From an uncultured Eubacteriales bacterium (GTDB taxonomy: Bacteria; Bacillota; Clostridia; Christensenellales; Aristaeellaceae): a stretch of DNA of 45,667 nt. Under the pieces are notes generated by a model, which had not been told where the DNA came from, searched no databases, and saw nothing but the letters and a program-made list of their open reading frames with translations. Below are positions 38,222 to 45,667 of this stretch, in pieces. The stretch lies in contig CACYGY010000011.1 of assembly GCA_902774025.1 (NCBI GenBank), positions 50,371-96,037 of the forward strand. The letters run 5' to 3'. Both the position numbers and the translations under genes were made by a program. Positions within the stretch are counted from its first letter, which is position 1. The number at the start of each line of letters is the position of its first letter.

Positions 38222-41200
38222 TTACAGCCCGGCCATGGCCAGGGTGAGCTGACTCATGGCGGAAATGAGTTCATTCTGGGAAGCGCCTTCACTCAGGGCG
38301 GCGGACACCTGGTCCATGGCGTACTGAATCTGACTGTACTGGTTCAGGGAAGGGTCCATGCCCGAGAGCATGGAGGAGGCCTGGGACAGGAGGGAACGGG
38401 CGTCCGCGGTGTAGGAGGATTCCGTTTCCCCGCCTCCGACGGATGTCCCGGGTCCACCGGAATATCCGGGCTCGCTGAAATCCATACCGCTCTCCGGGAT
38501 GCCGGAAGGCCCGCTGTATCCGGGTCCGTCCCCCGTATCATACCCGGGCATGGAATATCCAGGCCCCGGGAAGTAAGGGGACTCGGATGTGTGCAGCGTG
38601 CAGATGGTGCCGGAGGTGGTGGCGTAGGTGCCCAGGTACTGGTTCAGCACGCTCTCGTACTGGGTGCCGATGAAAGCATGAAGGGGATGACCGTAGGGCA
38701 GGGTGATGACGCCCCGGGAAACCACATGGGGGCAGTAGATGGAGGCCAGCATGCCGGAGTCCTCACAGATGGTCTGGGTGGTGTGCATCTGGCAGCTGAC
38801 AGTGGGCTGAGTGCCCTGGGCCCAGTACTCCGTGACCACGCCGTAGCCCATGCTGTCATTGTAGCAGGCATCCGTGGCCAGCTGGCCGGATACGCCGCAG
38901 GTGGTGACCCGGACCAGTCCGTATTCCTCAGGGCTGCCTTCCAGAATATCCCGGTTCTTCAGGCCCCTGGCGGTGTGGATTTTGCTCATGTAGGCCTGCC
39001 AGAGGGGCGCTGCGCTGACAGAGCCGGTGGATTTGCTGGACAGGGCCTTGTAATTGTCATGCCCCACCCACAGGGCGGAGGAGTAGTAGCCGGTCATGCC
39101 GGCAAAGAATACGCCCTTCTGGTCCGAATTGGTGCCTGTCTTTCCGCCCACCGTCTGGCCTGAGATTTTGGCCGAGGTTCCGGTGCCGGAGGAGACCACG
39201 GTTTTGAGCATGTCCACAACCATGTAGGCGGTGGAGTCGGAGAAGACCCGCCGGCGTTCCTGCCGGGCATGACCGTCCCACACCACATTCCCGTCAGAAT
39301 CGGAAATACCCAGGACGGAGATGGGCTGCTGGTACACGCCCCCGTTGGCCAGAACGCCGAAGGCGATGGTCATCTGCAGGGGGGTGATGCCGCTGGAGCC
39401 CAGGGTGACGCCGAAGGGCGTCGCGTCGATATGATTGTCGTCAACGCCCAGGCGATGGAGATAGTCCACGGCCCGGCTGACGCCCACCATGGTCATCATG
39501 GTCTGGGCAGCACCGGTGTTGTAGCTGCGCCGCATGCTCTCCCGGAGGGTAATGGGACCGGTGTAGCCCTCGCCGCCGTAGTTCTTGGGCCAGGTGTCCG
39601 CGCCGGAGGAGTCTTTCCATCCGGAGACGGGCAGGGGCATGTTATAGACAACAGAGGCGGGACTGGCTCCCAGATCCAGTGCCGGGGCATATACGGCAAC
39701 GGGTTTGATGGCCGAGCCCACAGGCATGCGCATATCCGTGGCCCGGTTCAGGGTTTTCCGGCTGGTGGGAGGTGTCCGGGAACCCACAATGGCCTTGATC
39801 TCTCCGGTGCGGTAATCCAGAATGGCGGCGGCAGCCTGAGGCTGAATGATCTCGTCATAGGTGCCGTCGGCGTTCCTGGCCCGGTAAATCTTGTCGGCGG
39901 GATCCCTCAGGTCCGGATACTTGCCCCAGCCGCTGATGGTCTCCTCCAGAATGGTCTGTATCTCGGTGTCAATGGCCAGCTGAACCCGGTAGCCGCCCGT
40001 TCTCAGCCGGTTTTCCATGGCAGAGCGGTTGGCTGCCGTGTTGTCCAGGCCGTTGAGATTCAGGAGAATGTCCACCACTTCGGAAACGGCATACTCCACA
40101 TAGTGGGGATAGGCGTAGATGCTGCTCTGGGCACTGGGATCCTTTTCCAGAACGTGGGCCGTGGAGGTGTCCAGGGCTGCCTGATACTGTTCCATGGTGA
40201 TGTACTGATTTTCATACATGCACCGGAGGACGTAGTTGGTGCGGTTGTTGGTGATGGCCACATAGTCCACACCCTCCTTTTTCCGGGTGTAGAAGTTGCG
40301 GCGGGGATTGTAGTGATAGGGACTGTTGGTGGTCCCCGCCAGCATGGCGCATTCCCGCAGACTCAGCTCGCTCAGGGCCTTGCCGAAATATCCCTGGGCG
40401 GCCACCTGCACGCCGTAATAGCTTTCCCCCAGATAGATGGTGTTGAGATAGCTTTCCAGGATCTGCTCCTTGCTGTAGGTCTGCTCCAGCTGCATGGCCA
40501 GGTAGGCTTCCTGGATCTTGCGTTTGTAACTCTGCTCGGAACTGAGGAGGGTGTTCTTGATGAGCTGCTGGGTGATGGTGGAGCCGCCCTGAGTGCCGGA
40601 GGAGGTCAGGTTGGAGATGAAGGCGCCGATGATGCGCTTCAGATCCACGCCGGAGTGGGTGTAGAACCGTGCGTCCTCCACGGCCACAAAGGCATCCTGC
40701 AGCATTTTGGGCATGGCCGCCAGGGAAACCATGACGCGGTTCTCAGAGCCCTTGTATTCGGTGATGAGATTGCCGCTGGCGTCATAGATGAAGGAAGTCT
40801 GTGCCTGCTCGTCCAGGGCGGCCAGGTTCAGTCTCGGGGCTGTGTCCACATATCCCTTGGCGATGCCGGCAATGGTCCCGAGTCCCGCAAGGACTGCCAT
40901 GAGGGACAGAACCAGGAGGATGCGGACAATATTCACCGCCACGGAGAGGACAAAGTTGGGTTTGCGCTCCCGGGGCCTGAAAATGCTGTGGGGCTGGTTC
41001 AGGGCATCATCCACGACCTCTTCCTGACTTGTCAGGTCCACCGGAGCATCGCTGCCTTCAAAGGCAGCGTCCGTTTCCTGCCCGGGAGAAGATTCCCATT
41101 CTTCCGGCTCCTGCCAGGTTTCCCCGGGGGCATTCTCCCAGCCGCTTTCCTCCACCGGAGCCTCCGTCCATTCCGGAGCCTCCTGCCAGGTTTCTGCAGC

Positions 41201-41368
41201 GGGCTCACGGACGTACTGTTCCGTTTCTCCGGGAGGGACGCCGAGGGTGGGATCACCATTCCACTGCGCCGTTTCCTGAGGCGTTTCACCCGTGCCGGGA
41301 AATTCGGGATTATCCGTGGAAAACCTGGGCGCGCCGCGGAATCTGCGGCGCCGGTTCTGTTCGCTCAT
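38222..41368 (-). CDS. Class A penicillin-binding protein (bifunctional transglycosylase/transpeptidase)
   Basis: A 1048-residue membrane protein. A long disordered Pro/Glu-rich cytoplasmic part (1-130) is followed by one transmembrane helix (about 142-172). The GT51 glycosyltransferase domain (about 200-380) has EDARFYTHSGVD and GGSTITQQLIKNTLL. The transpeptidase domain (about 480-800) has the SxxK motif in VGSAIKPVAVY, SYN in RRSYNTGA, and KTG in VGGKTGTNSD. The C-terminus is Gly/Pro/Ser-rich with a small helical end. It polymerises and cross-links peptidoglycan. GGAGGTGA lies before the ATG. Single gene with its own promoter; larger than typical PBP1A because of both tails. Confidence 0.95.
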   Translation of the reverse strand: MSEQNRRRRFRGAPRFSTDNPEFPGTGETPQETAQWNGDPTLGVPPGETEQYVREPAAETWQEAPEWTEAPVEESGWENAPGETWQEPEEWESSPGQETDAAFEGSDAPVDLTSQEEVVDDALNQPHSIFRPRERKPNFVLSVAVNIVRILLVLSLMAVLAGLGTIAGIAKGYVDTAPRLNLAALDEQAQTSFIYDASGNLITEYKGSENRVMVSLAAMPKMLQDAFVAVEDARFYTHSGVDLKRIIGAFISNLTSSGTQGGSTITQQLIKNTLLSSEQSYKRKIQEAYLAMQLEQTYSKEQILESYLNTIYLGESYYGVQVAAQGYFGKALSELSLRECAMLAGTTNSPYHYNPRRNFYTRKKEGVDYVAITNNRTNYVLRCMYENQYITMEQYQAALDTSTAHVLEKDPSAQSSIYAYPHYVEYAVSEVVDILLNLNGLDNTAANRSAMENRLRTGGYRVQLAIDTEIQTILEETISGWGKYPDLRDPADKIYRARNADGTYDEIIQPQAAAAILDYRTGEIKAIVGSRTPPTSRKTLNRATDMRMPVGSAIKPVAVYAPALDLGASPASVVYNMPLPVSGWKDSSGADTWPKNYGGEGYTGPITLRESMRRSYNTGAAQTMMTMVGVSRAVDYLHRLGVDDNHIDATPFGVTLGSSGITPLQMTIAFGVLANGGVYQQPISVLGISDSDGNVVWDGHARQERRRVFSDSTAYMVVDMLKTVVSSGTGTSAKISGQTVGGKTGTNSDQKGVFFAGMTGYYSSALWVGHDNYKALSSKSTGSVSAAPLWQAYMSKIHTARGLKNRDILEGSPEEYGLVRVTTCGVSGQLATDACYNDSMGYGVVTEYWAQGTQPTVSCQMHTTQTICEDSGMLASIYCPHVVSRGVITLPYGHPLHAFIGTQYESVLNQYLGTYATTSGTICTLHTSESPYFPGPGYSMPGYDTGDGPGYSGPSGIPESGMDFSEPGYSGGPGTSVGGGETESSYTADARSLLSQASSMLSGMDPSLNQYSQIQYAMDQVSAALSEGASQNELISAMSQLTLAMAGL

Positions 41369-41391
41369 TCTGTCACCTCCGGGACGTGGGG

Positions 41392-41420
41392 ATTATATCA
41401 GAAAGGGAAAAGCCCCTCAA
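41392..41420 (-). promoter_or_regulatory. Sigma-A promoter of the PBP gene
   Basis: On the minus strand TTGAGG, 17 nt, perfect TATAAT, 24 nt before the start codon. Confidence 0.8.
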
Positions 41421-41516
41421 CCATACAACGCATGAGGCTCTCTGTTTCATCCCCTTCTTGACGGAGTCGGGAGGAGCGGGTATTCTCAGCGCAGGGAGAT
41501 GGAAAGGAGCGGTTTC

Positions 41517-41882
41517 ATGCCATCCATGATCATTTACCAGGCGTCCCGGGCGCTTCTCCGCGAACTTCGGGAAAAATGCGGCATCTGGGGCCTTGAGCTT
41601 CTGGAAGTGGACAGGGACAGGGAGGGCCTGACCCTGGAGGAGATTCTGGGGAACAGACAGAGCGGGGCGCTTCTTCCTCCGTTTCCCCATGGACCGGAAT
41701 CCATGGTGGTATTCTGCGGCGTGAAGGACATGCTGCTGGACAGGATTCTGGCGGATATGCGCACCTGGCCGGTGCAGCCGGAGATGAAGGCGGTGCTCAC
41801 GGACACAAACCGCCGGTGGAACTGTTCCGTGCTCCACGGGCAGCTGGCGATGGAAAAGCGGTCCATGGAGGGGAGAGGATAA
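41517..41882 (+). CDS. DUF3783-like small protein
   Basis: A 121-residue cytosolic protein. Its central part, MVVFCGVKDMLLDRILADMRTWPVQPEMKAVLTDTNRRWN (from about residue 63), matches what I recall of DUF3783 proteins of Clostridia: a FxG strand, a helix, then LKAVLTxxNxxW. No catalytic motif is evident. The ATG at 41517 has AAAGGAG upstream; an ATG six codons earlier does not. The stop is one base before the CobA-like gene, so the two are cotranscribed. Confidence 0.75.
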   Translation: MPSMIIYQASRALLRELREKCGIWGLELLEVDRDREGLTLEEILGNRQSGALLPPFPHGPESMVVFCGVKDMLLDRILADMRTWPVQPEMKAVLTDTNRRWNCSVLHGQLAMEKRSMEGRG

Positions 41883-41883
41883 A

Positions 41884-42294
41884 ATGCTTCATGTTCTGAC
41901 GGGGGACGGACGGGGAAAGACCAGTGCGGCTCTGGGAACGGCTCTGCGCATGGCGGGGCATGGCAGAAAGGTTCTGATTGTCTTTTTTCTCAAGGACGGA
42001 ACCAGCGGGGAAAACGCGGTGCTTGCCAGGATTCCGGAGATCCGGGTTCTGTGTTTCCCTGTCCATGGTTTCTATACGTTCATGACCGGGCAGGAGCAGG
42101 ACGAGGTCCGGGAACTGTGCCGAAGAGCCCTGGAGGAAGCCGGAAGGGAAGTGCTTTCCCGGGGGGCGGACATGCTGATTCTGGACGAGATCAATGTGGC
42201 TCTGCAGCTGGGGTGCCTGAGGGAGGAAGACGTCCGAAATGCGGCTCATCCCATGGAAAGGGGCGTTCTGGCCAGGGAGGGCGTTGAATACTGA
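41884..42294 (+). CDS. CobA/BtuR-like ATP:cob(I)alamin adenosyltransferase, C-terminally short
   Basis: A 136-residue P-loop protein. It begins MLHVLTGDGRGKTSAALGTALRMAGHG (Walker A GDGRGKTS at 7-14), continues KVLIVFFLKDG, and has the Walker B-like DMLILDEINVALQLGCL near 98, all as in CobA/CobO/BtuR. Usual family members have about 170 to 190 residues and continue with an LTGR motif and an ADLVTEM end; both are missing, and no other frame supplies them before the terminator. It could be a truncated, inactive copy or a shortened variant with another job. GGGGAGAGG lies before the ATG. Confidence 0.82.
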   Translation: MLHVLTGDGRGKTSAALGTALRMAGHGRKVLIVFFLKDGTSGENAVLARIPEIRVLCFPVHGFYTFMTGQEQDEVRELCRRALEEAGREVLSRGADMLILDEINVALQLGCLREEDVRNAAHPMERGVLAREGVEY

Positions 42295-42320
42295 AAAAAG
42301 CCGGGCGATCCCGGCTTTTT
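42295..42320 (+). terminator. Bidirectional terminator between the CobA-like gene and cysE
   Basis: AAAAAGCCGGG (42295-42305) pairs with CCCGGCTTTTT (42310-42320), loop CGAT. The hairpin starts right at the CobA-like stop codon and lies 4 nt from the convergent cysE stop. Confidence 0.85.
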
Positions 42321-42324
42321 CAGT

Positions 42325-43236
42325 TCAGGGAGTTTCCGGTGAATGCCCCGGACGGGGCCGGACGTTCAGTTCCTGTTCCCGGATGGATACGGTGGTCAGC
42401 GGCGGGATGTCTTCGGTGATGAAGACGTTGCTGCCGATGACCGAGTCATGTCCGATGCGGGTGTCGCCCAGAACGGAGGCACAGGCATAGAGGGTGACAT
42501 GATCCTCTATGGTGGGATGCCGCTTGGTGCCGCGGAGACGCTGCCCGCCCCTTGTGGACAGCGCACCCAGGGTGACGCCCTGATACAGTTTCACGTGTTC
42601 TCCGATGACCGTGGTTTCCCCGATGACTATGCCGGTGCCGTGGTCAATGAAGAAATACCTGCCGATGCTGGCGCCCGGGTTGATGTCAATGCCGGTGCGT
42701 GCATGGGCGTGCTCCGCCATGATCCTCGGGATCAGGGGAACTTTCAGCTGGTAAAGCTCATGGGCCAGGCGGTAGACGGTGATGGCATAGAAGCCGGGAT
42801 AGGCAAAGAGGATGACATCCTTGCATTCGGCCGCGGGGTCGCCTTCCAGCAGAGCTTCCAGATCCGTGTCCAGATAGTCCCGGATCGTGGGAATGTGGGA
42901 CAGAAAACGACTGGAAAGATACCGGGCTTCCTCTGAAAGCTCCCGGGGGTTTCTGTCCGTCCAGGCGGGATCATAGGGCAGGACGTTGGCGATTTCCCGT
43001 CTCAGGAGAAGACGAACGTCCTCCACCGTCTGGCTCAGAGACTGTCTGGGATCATCCACCTTGTGCACCCGGTCCGGGTAGTATCCCAGGAAAAGCACCG
43101 TGAACAGAAGATCCAGAATCCGGCAGATGTTTTCCATGTCCGGACGATGCTGCAGTTCCATCCGGTCAATCAGCCGGTTTTTCGCGTAATCCTGAAGAAT
43201 CAGTTCATCCAGGTCGGAAAGGGTGGGATGGTTCAT
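42325..43236 (-). CDS. cysE: Serine O-acetyltransferase
   Basis: A 303-residue enzyme of the long EpsC/CysE type that makes O-acetylserine from serine and acetyl-CoA. The helical N-terminal domain runs to about 185. The left-handed beta-helix then shows hexapeptide repeats with the catalytic FFIDHGTGIVIGETTVIGEHVKLYQGVTLGAL (Asp and His) and RHPTIEDHVTLYACASVLGDTRIGHDSVIGSNVFI. The start at 43236 has GGAGG upstream and overlaps the cysK stop (ATGA), so cysK and cysE are coupled; together they complete cysteine synthesis. Confidence 0.94.
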   Translation of the reverse strand: MNHPTLSDLDELILQDYAKNRLIDRMELQHRPDMENICRILDLLFTVLFLGYYPDRVHKVDDPRQSLSQTVEDVRLLLRREIANVLPYDPAWTDRNPRELSEEARYLSSRFLSHIPTIRDYLDTDLEALLEGDPAAECKDVILFAYPGFYAITVYRLAHELYQLKVPLIPRIMAEHAHARTGIDINPGASIGRYFFIDHGTGIVIGETTVIGEHVKLYQGVTLGALSTRGGQRLRGTKRHPTIEDHVTLYACASVLGDTRIGHDSVIGSNVFITEDIPPLTTVSIREQELNVRPRPGHSPETP

Positions 43237-44183
43237 AGCGCCTCCGTCTGATCCTCTGTAAACAGGGGAGTCGAGTAATATCGGTCGCCGCCGTCGGGCA
43301 TGAGGGCGACGATGAGCTTTCCCCGGCATGCTTCCGACATGGCCAGGGTCATGGCCGCGTAAAGGGCGGCACCGCCGGAAATGCCCACGGAATAACCTTC
43401 CCGGCGGGAAAGACTCCTGGCCGCGTCATATGCATCCTTCTCATGGACGGGAATGATCCGGTCCACCAGGGACCGGTCCAGCACCGGCGGTATGAAATTG
43501 GCTCCGATGCCCTGCAGGCCATGACTGCCGCTGCGTCCTTCACTGAGCAGAGGGGAGCGGGCGGGTTCCACCGCCACAATCTGAACGTGGGATTTCTTTT
43601 CTTTCAGGTATCTGCCTGTGCCTGTCAGAGTGCCGCCGGTGCCCACGCCCGCCACAAAAATGTCCACGGCTCCTTCTGTGTCTTCCCAGATCTCCGGTCC
43701 CGTGGTACGGTAATGAATACGCGGATTGCCGGGATTATCAAACTGTCCCGGCAGGAAACTTCCGGGAATCTCCCGGCACAGCGCTTCGGCTTTTTCAACA
43801 GCTCCTGTCATGCCTTCTTTTCCCGGTGTCAGCACAATCTCAGCACCGTAGGAACGGAGAATATTCTGCCGCTCGGGGCTCATGGTATCCGGCATGGTGA
43901 GGATCACACGGTACCCCCGGGAGGCTGACAGGGCAGCCAGGCCGATGCCTGTATTGCCGCTGGTGGGCTCCACGATAACAGAACCCGGCTTCAGAAGTCC
44001 TTTCTCTTCCGCCTCCTGGATCATGGAAAGAGCGGTGCGGTCTTTCACGGAGCCTGCAGGATTGAAGGATTCCAGTTTCAGAACCAGACGGGCTTTGAAA
44101 AGTGGAGCCTGGGGAAGTCTTTTGATTTCCACCAGGGGCGTGTGGCCGATGAGTTCCTGAAAATCCTGAATAATGCGTGCCAT
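43233..44183 (-). CDS. cysK: Cysteine synthase (O-acetylserine sulfhydrylase)
   Basis: A 316-residue pyridoxal-phosphate enzyme. The cofactor lysine is in FNPAGSVKDRTALSMI (near residue 47), the substrate loop is PTSGNTGIGLAALSASRGY, and the phosphate-binding loop is AGVGTGGTLTGTGRYLKE. It converts O-acetylserine and sulphide into cysteine. GGAGG lies before the ATG at 44183. First gene of the cysK-cysE operon, with a clear promoter. Confidence 0.95.
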   Translation of the reverse strand: MARIIQDFQELIGHTPLVEIKRLPQAPLFKARLVLKLESFNPAGSVKDRTALSMIQEAEEKGLLKPGSVIVEPTSGNTGIGLAALSASRGYRVILTMPDTMSPERQNILRSYGAEIVLTPGKEGMTGAVEKAEALCREIPGSFLPGQFDNPGNPRIHYRTTGPEIWEDTEGAVDIFVAGVGTGGTLTGTGRYLKEKKSHVQIVAVEPARSPLLSEGRSGSHGLQGIGANFIPPVLDRSLVDRIIPVHEKDAYDAARSLSRREGYSVGISGGAALYAAMTLAMSEACRGKLIVALMPDGGDRYYSTPLFTEDQTEAL

Positions 44184-44221
44184 GAGCTGATTCCTCCGGT
44201 TTGTGGATAAAAGGCAGGGAA

Positions 44222-44250
44222 ATCATATCATTGCCGGGTGAAAGCGTCAA
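44222..44250 (-). promoter_or_regulatory. Sigma-A promoter of the cysK-cysE operon
   Basis: On the minus strand TTGACG, 17 nt, TATGAT, 39 nt before the cysK start. No T-box or other riboswitch was recognised in this short leader. Confidence 0.82.
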
Positions 44251-44429
44251 CGGAGAAGGACGGGACGTTCAGGAGTATGGCGGAGCGTCTGATTCCGAAT
44301 CCCTGTGGGAGGATGGACAGGGAGAGATGAACACTCCTGACGGAACTGGCGGAGGAGAGATGGAGGAGCCTGGTGTGCATCTGCTGGTAAGGGAGGCGGA
44401 AGAAGAGTGTTCCGTATTCCTCCATCTTC

Positions 44430-44458
44430 TTGTGGAAATTACCGGATTGAAGTAAAAT
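44430..44458 (+). promoter_or_regulatory. Probable sigma-A promoter of the Rpn-family gene
   Basis: TTGTGG, 17 nt, TAAAAT, ending 26 nt before the start codon at 44485. The rest of the 301-nt gap between cysK and this gene holds no convincing ORF. Confidence 0.6.
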
Positions 44459-44484
44459 CGCTTCAGAAGAAGGAGGGTTGTGCC

Positions 44485-45477
44485 ATGCAGACAAGCATCG
44501 CCAACAGCATGGATCATGCCGGGGACACAGCGAAAATGGACCGTCACATAAAAAAGATATTTTCCCATGAGGCGGTGCTGGCCCCGCTGATGCGGATGTG
44601 CCTTCCGGAGTTCCGGAATTACTCGGATGAGTTTATTGTTCGGAACTGTTTTCTCGGGAAACCCAGTGTCAGTGATCCGGTTCATCAGGATGAAGGCGGA
44701 ATGCTGGATGGCAATCAGAGAGTTACGCAGATGAATTCCGAAGACAACGCCGCCGATGAGCAGGTGATCCACTACGATATACTGTTTACAGCCCGTATCC
44801 CCGACTCCGATCAGGAAGTCCGTGTGATTGTCAACCTGGAGATTCAGAATGACGCTGGATTGCGGTACCAGGTGGTCACCCGCGGACTGTACTACTGCTC
44901 CAGGATGATTTCTGCGCAGTATGGAACAGCATTCACGCATTCGGAGTACGGGAAGATTCAGAAAGTGTACAGCATCTGGATCTGTCCGGACAGTCAGGCC
45001 AGGCGGAACACAGTCACGGATTACGCCGTTGAAGAAAAGGTACGGATTGGCAACAATGGCAGCAGGAAGTCGGATTATGACAAACTGCAGGTTGTTGTCA
45101 TCACCCTGGCGCAGGACGGTGTCAACAGCGATGATCAGCTGATCCGGTATCTGTCATTGTTTCTATCCAATGAGAAATCGCTTGCGGAGCGGAAACGGCA
45201 GCTGGAAAAGGAATACCGGATTTCCATGAACGAAGAACTGGACAGGGAGATGAATAACGTGTGCAATATAGGCGAGGCAATTCTTGAAAAAGGCCGAATG
45301 GAAGGTCGTGCGGAAGGTCGTACGGAAGGTCTTGCGGAGGGTCGTACGGAAGGAGCCAATCTTTTGGGTATGCTGGTAACAAAGCTCCTTGCCCTCGGAA
45401 GACTTGAAGACGTGGAACGCTGTGCAGTAGACCAGAAATACCGTGAAAAGCTGTACAATGAATTTCAGATTGCCTGA
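44485..45477 (+). CDS. Rpn-family PD-(D/E)XK nuclease/putative transposase
   Basis: A 330-residue protein of the Rpn (recombination-promoting nuclease, PDDEXK_2/transposase_31-like) type. The nuclease core is VIHYDILFTARIP (metal-binding Asp) followed by RVIVNLEIQNDA (ExQ in place of ExK, common in this family) and GLYYCSRMISAQYG. A long middle region leads to a charged helix and the tail ILEKGRMEGRAEGRTEGLAEGRTEG, five copies of a GRxE unit encoded by 12-nt repeats, then a short C-terminal domain. The start at 44485 has AAGGAGGG upstream. Rpn proteins are known for DNA cleavage, recombination and, recently, defence-like activity with small internal products. A related tail fragment follows at 45584. 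Confidence 0.88.
   Translation: MQTSIANSMDHAGDTAKMDRHIKKIFSHEAVLAPLMRMCLPEFRNYSDEFIVRNCFLGKPSVSDPVHQDEGGMLDGNQRVTQMNSEDNAADEQVIHYDILFTARIPDSDQEVRVIVNLEIQNDAGLRYQVVTRGLYYCSRMISAQYGTAFTHSEYGKIQKVYSIWICPDSQARRNTVTDYAVEEKVRIGNNGSRKSDYDKLQVVVITLAQDGVNSDDQLIRYLSLFLSNEKSLAERKRQLEKEYRISMNEELDREMNNVCNIGEAILEKGRMEGRAEGRTEGLAEGRTEGANLLGMLVTKLLALGRLEDVERCAVDQKYREKLYNEFQIA
45292..45351 (+). repeat. Five in-frame 12-nt repeats encoding GRxE units
   Basis: Five consecutive 12-base units of the form GGY-CGN-NNG-GAR encode GRME, GRAE, GRTE, GLAE and GRTE in the Rpn tail. Units of this kind can change copy number by slippage without breaking the frame. Confidence 0.85.
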
Positions 45478-45583
45478 ATCCGCAGAATTCTCTTCGAACA
45501 CAGGGAATCACATGACGAAAGAACGCAGGGTTCAGCGTAACACACAATGCCTGTGAGGCTTAAGACGAGAAAGGAAGGGTGTT

Positions 45584-45667
45584 GTGTCGAATATCGGTGA
45601 GGCAATCCTGGAAAAAGGCCGAATGGAGGGCCGTGCGGAGGGCCGCGTGGAGGGCCGTGCGGAAGGC
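45584..45667 (+). CDS. Partial small ORF: duplicated Rpn tail with its own GTG start
   Basis: From a GTG at 45584, with AAGGAAGG five bases upstream, the frame reads MSNIGEAILEKGRMEGRAEG and continues with more GRxEG units past the window edge. The DNA closely matches the Rpn gene from its in-frame GTG-TGC-AAT codons at about 45259 onward. So this is a second copy of only the C-terminal tail, placed about 100 nt after the first gene. It recalls the small RpnS products made from internal starts in enterobacterial rpn genes, but as a separate gene. It may instead be the start of a larger, truncated duplication. Confidence 0.6.
   Translation, partial: MSNIGEAILEKGRMEGRAEGRVEGRAEG
45617..45667 (+). 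repeat. Second array of 12-nt GRxE repeats, cut by the window edge
   Basis: At least four units (GRME, GRAE, GRVE, GRAE) with the same 12-nt period as 45292-45351 but GC-richer third positions (GGC-CG rather than GGT-CG), so it is not an exact recent copy. Confidence 0.8.

Noticed and set aside
39269..41461. A 730-codon plus-strand frame.
   Set aside because: Antisense to the penicillin-binding protein gene; Gly/His/Val-rich shadow.
44201..44455. A small ORF of 84 codons between cysK and the Rpn gene.
   Set aside because: Covers both flanking promoters, has no good ribosome binding site and low-complexity Gly/Glu composition.

Overview
The window looks like a piece of the chromosome of a GC-rich member of the Bacillota (class Clostridia), probably an uncultured gut or rumen lineage. 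The reasons are strong AGGAGG-type ribosome binding sites before almost every gene, clear sigma-A promoters (TTGACA/TATAAT with 16 to 18 nt spacers), secreted SH3, peptidoglycan-binding and L,D-transpeptidase proteins with TPTP linkers, a YebC/RlmH/CvpA/DUF6171 gene set and an Rpn-type gene. An order such as Christensenellales would fit, but that is a guess. No rRNA, tRNA, CRISPR array or insertion sequence was seen.

Layout. 0 to 6.2 kb is carbohydrate metabolism: glycerate 2-kinase with an LrgA/LrgB pair, an orphan HPt protein, a PfkB kinase with a tartronate-semialdehyde-reductase-like dehydrogenase, and a divergent RpiB/LacA-type isomerase. 6.2 to 10.9 kb has an amylosucrase-like GH13 enzyme, a P-loop kinase, a GNAT acetyltransferase and a methyltransferase. 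11.0 to 19.1 kb is the most unusual part. Four tandem genes encode short peptides with an almost identical double-glycine leader and very proline-rich, variable C-termini. Divergent from them is an OmpR-type two-component system with a secreted protein, followed by a MacA/MacB-like ABC efflux operon. The response-regulator promoter and the efflux promoter share helically phased TTAAGG direct repeats, so the two-component system probably controls itself and the transporter.

19.1 to 25 kb carries, mostly on the minus strand, a MATE transporter, a phosphopantetheinyl transferase and an acetyltransferase; an arabinofuranosidase/DUF6171/DeoC operon; and an aquaporin. 25.1 to 26.8 kb is YebC and an NAD synthetase. 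27.0 to 29.4 kb is one multidomain protein with receiver, GGDEF and HD-GYP domains. 29.6 to 41.4 kb is a cell-envelope block: a six-repeat peptidoglycan-binding protein, then an operon RlmH, secreted barnase-type RNase, HAD phosphatase, L,D-transpeptidase, CvpA and SH3 protein, then a convergent class A penicillin-binding protein.

41.5 to 45.7 kb contains a DUF3783 protein, a C-terminally short CobA-like ATPase, a cysteine operon (CysK then CysE) and an Rpn-type PD-(D/E)XK protein whose repetitive tail is partly duplicated at the right edge as a separate small ORF with its own start. The best candidate for an undescribed system is the proline-rich double-glycine peptide cluster next to the two-component/MacAB locus.
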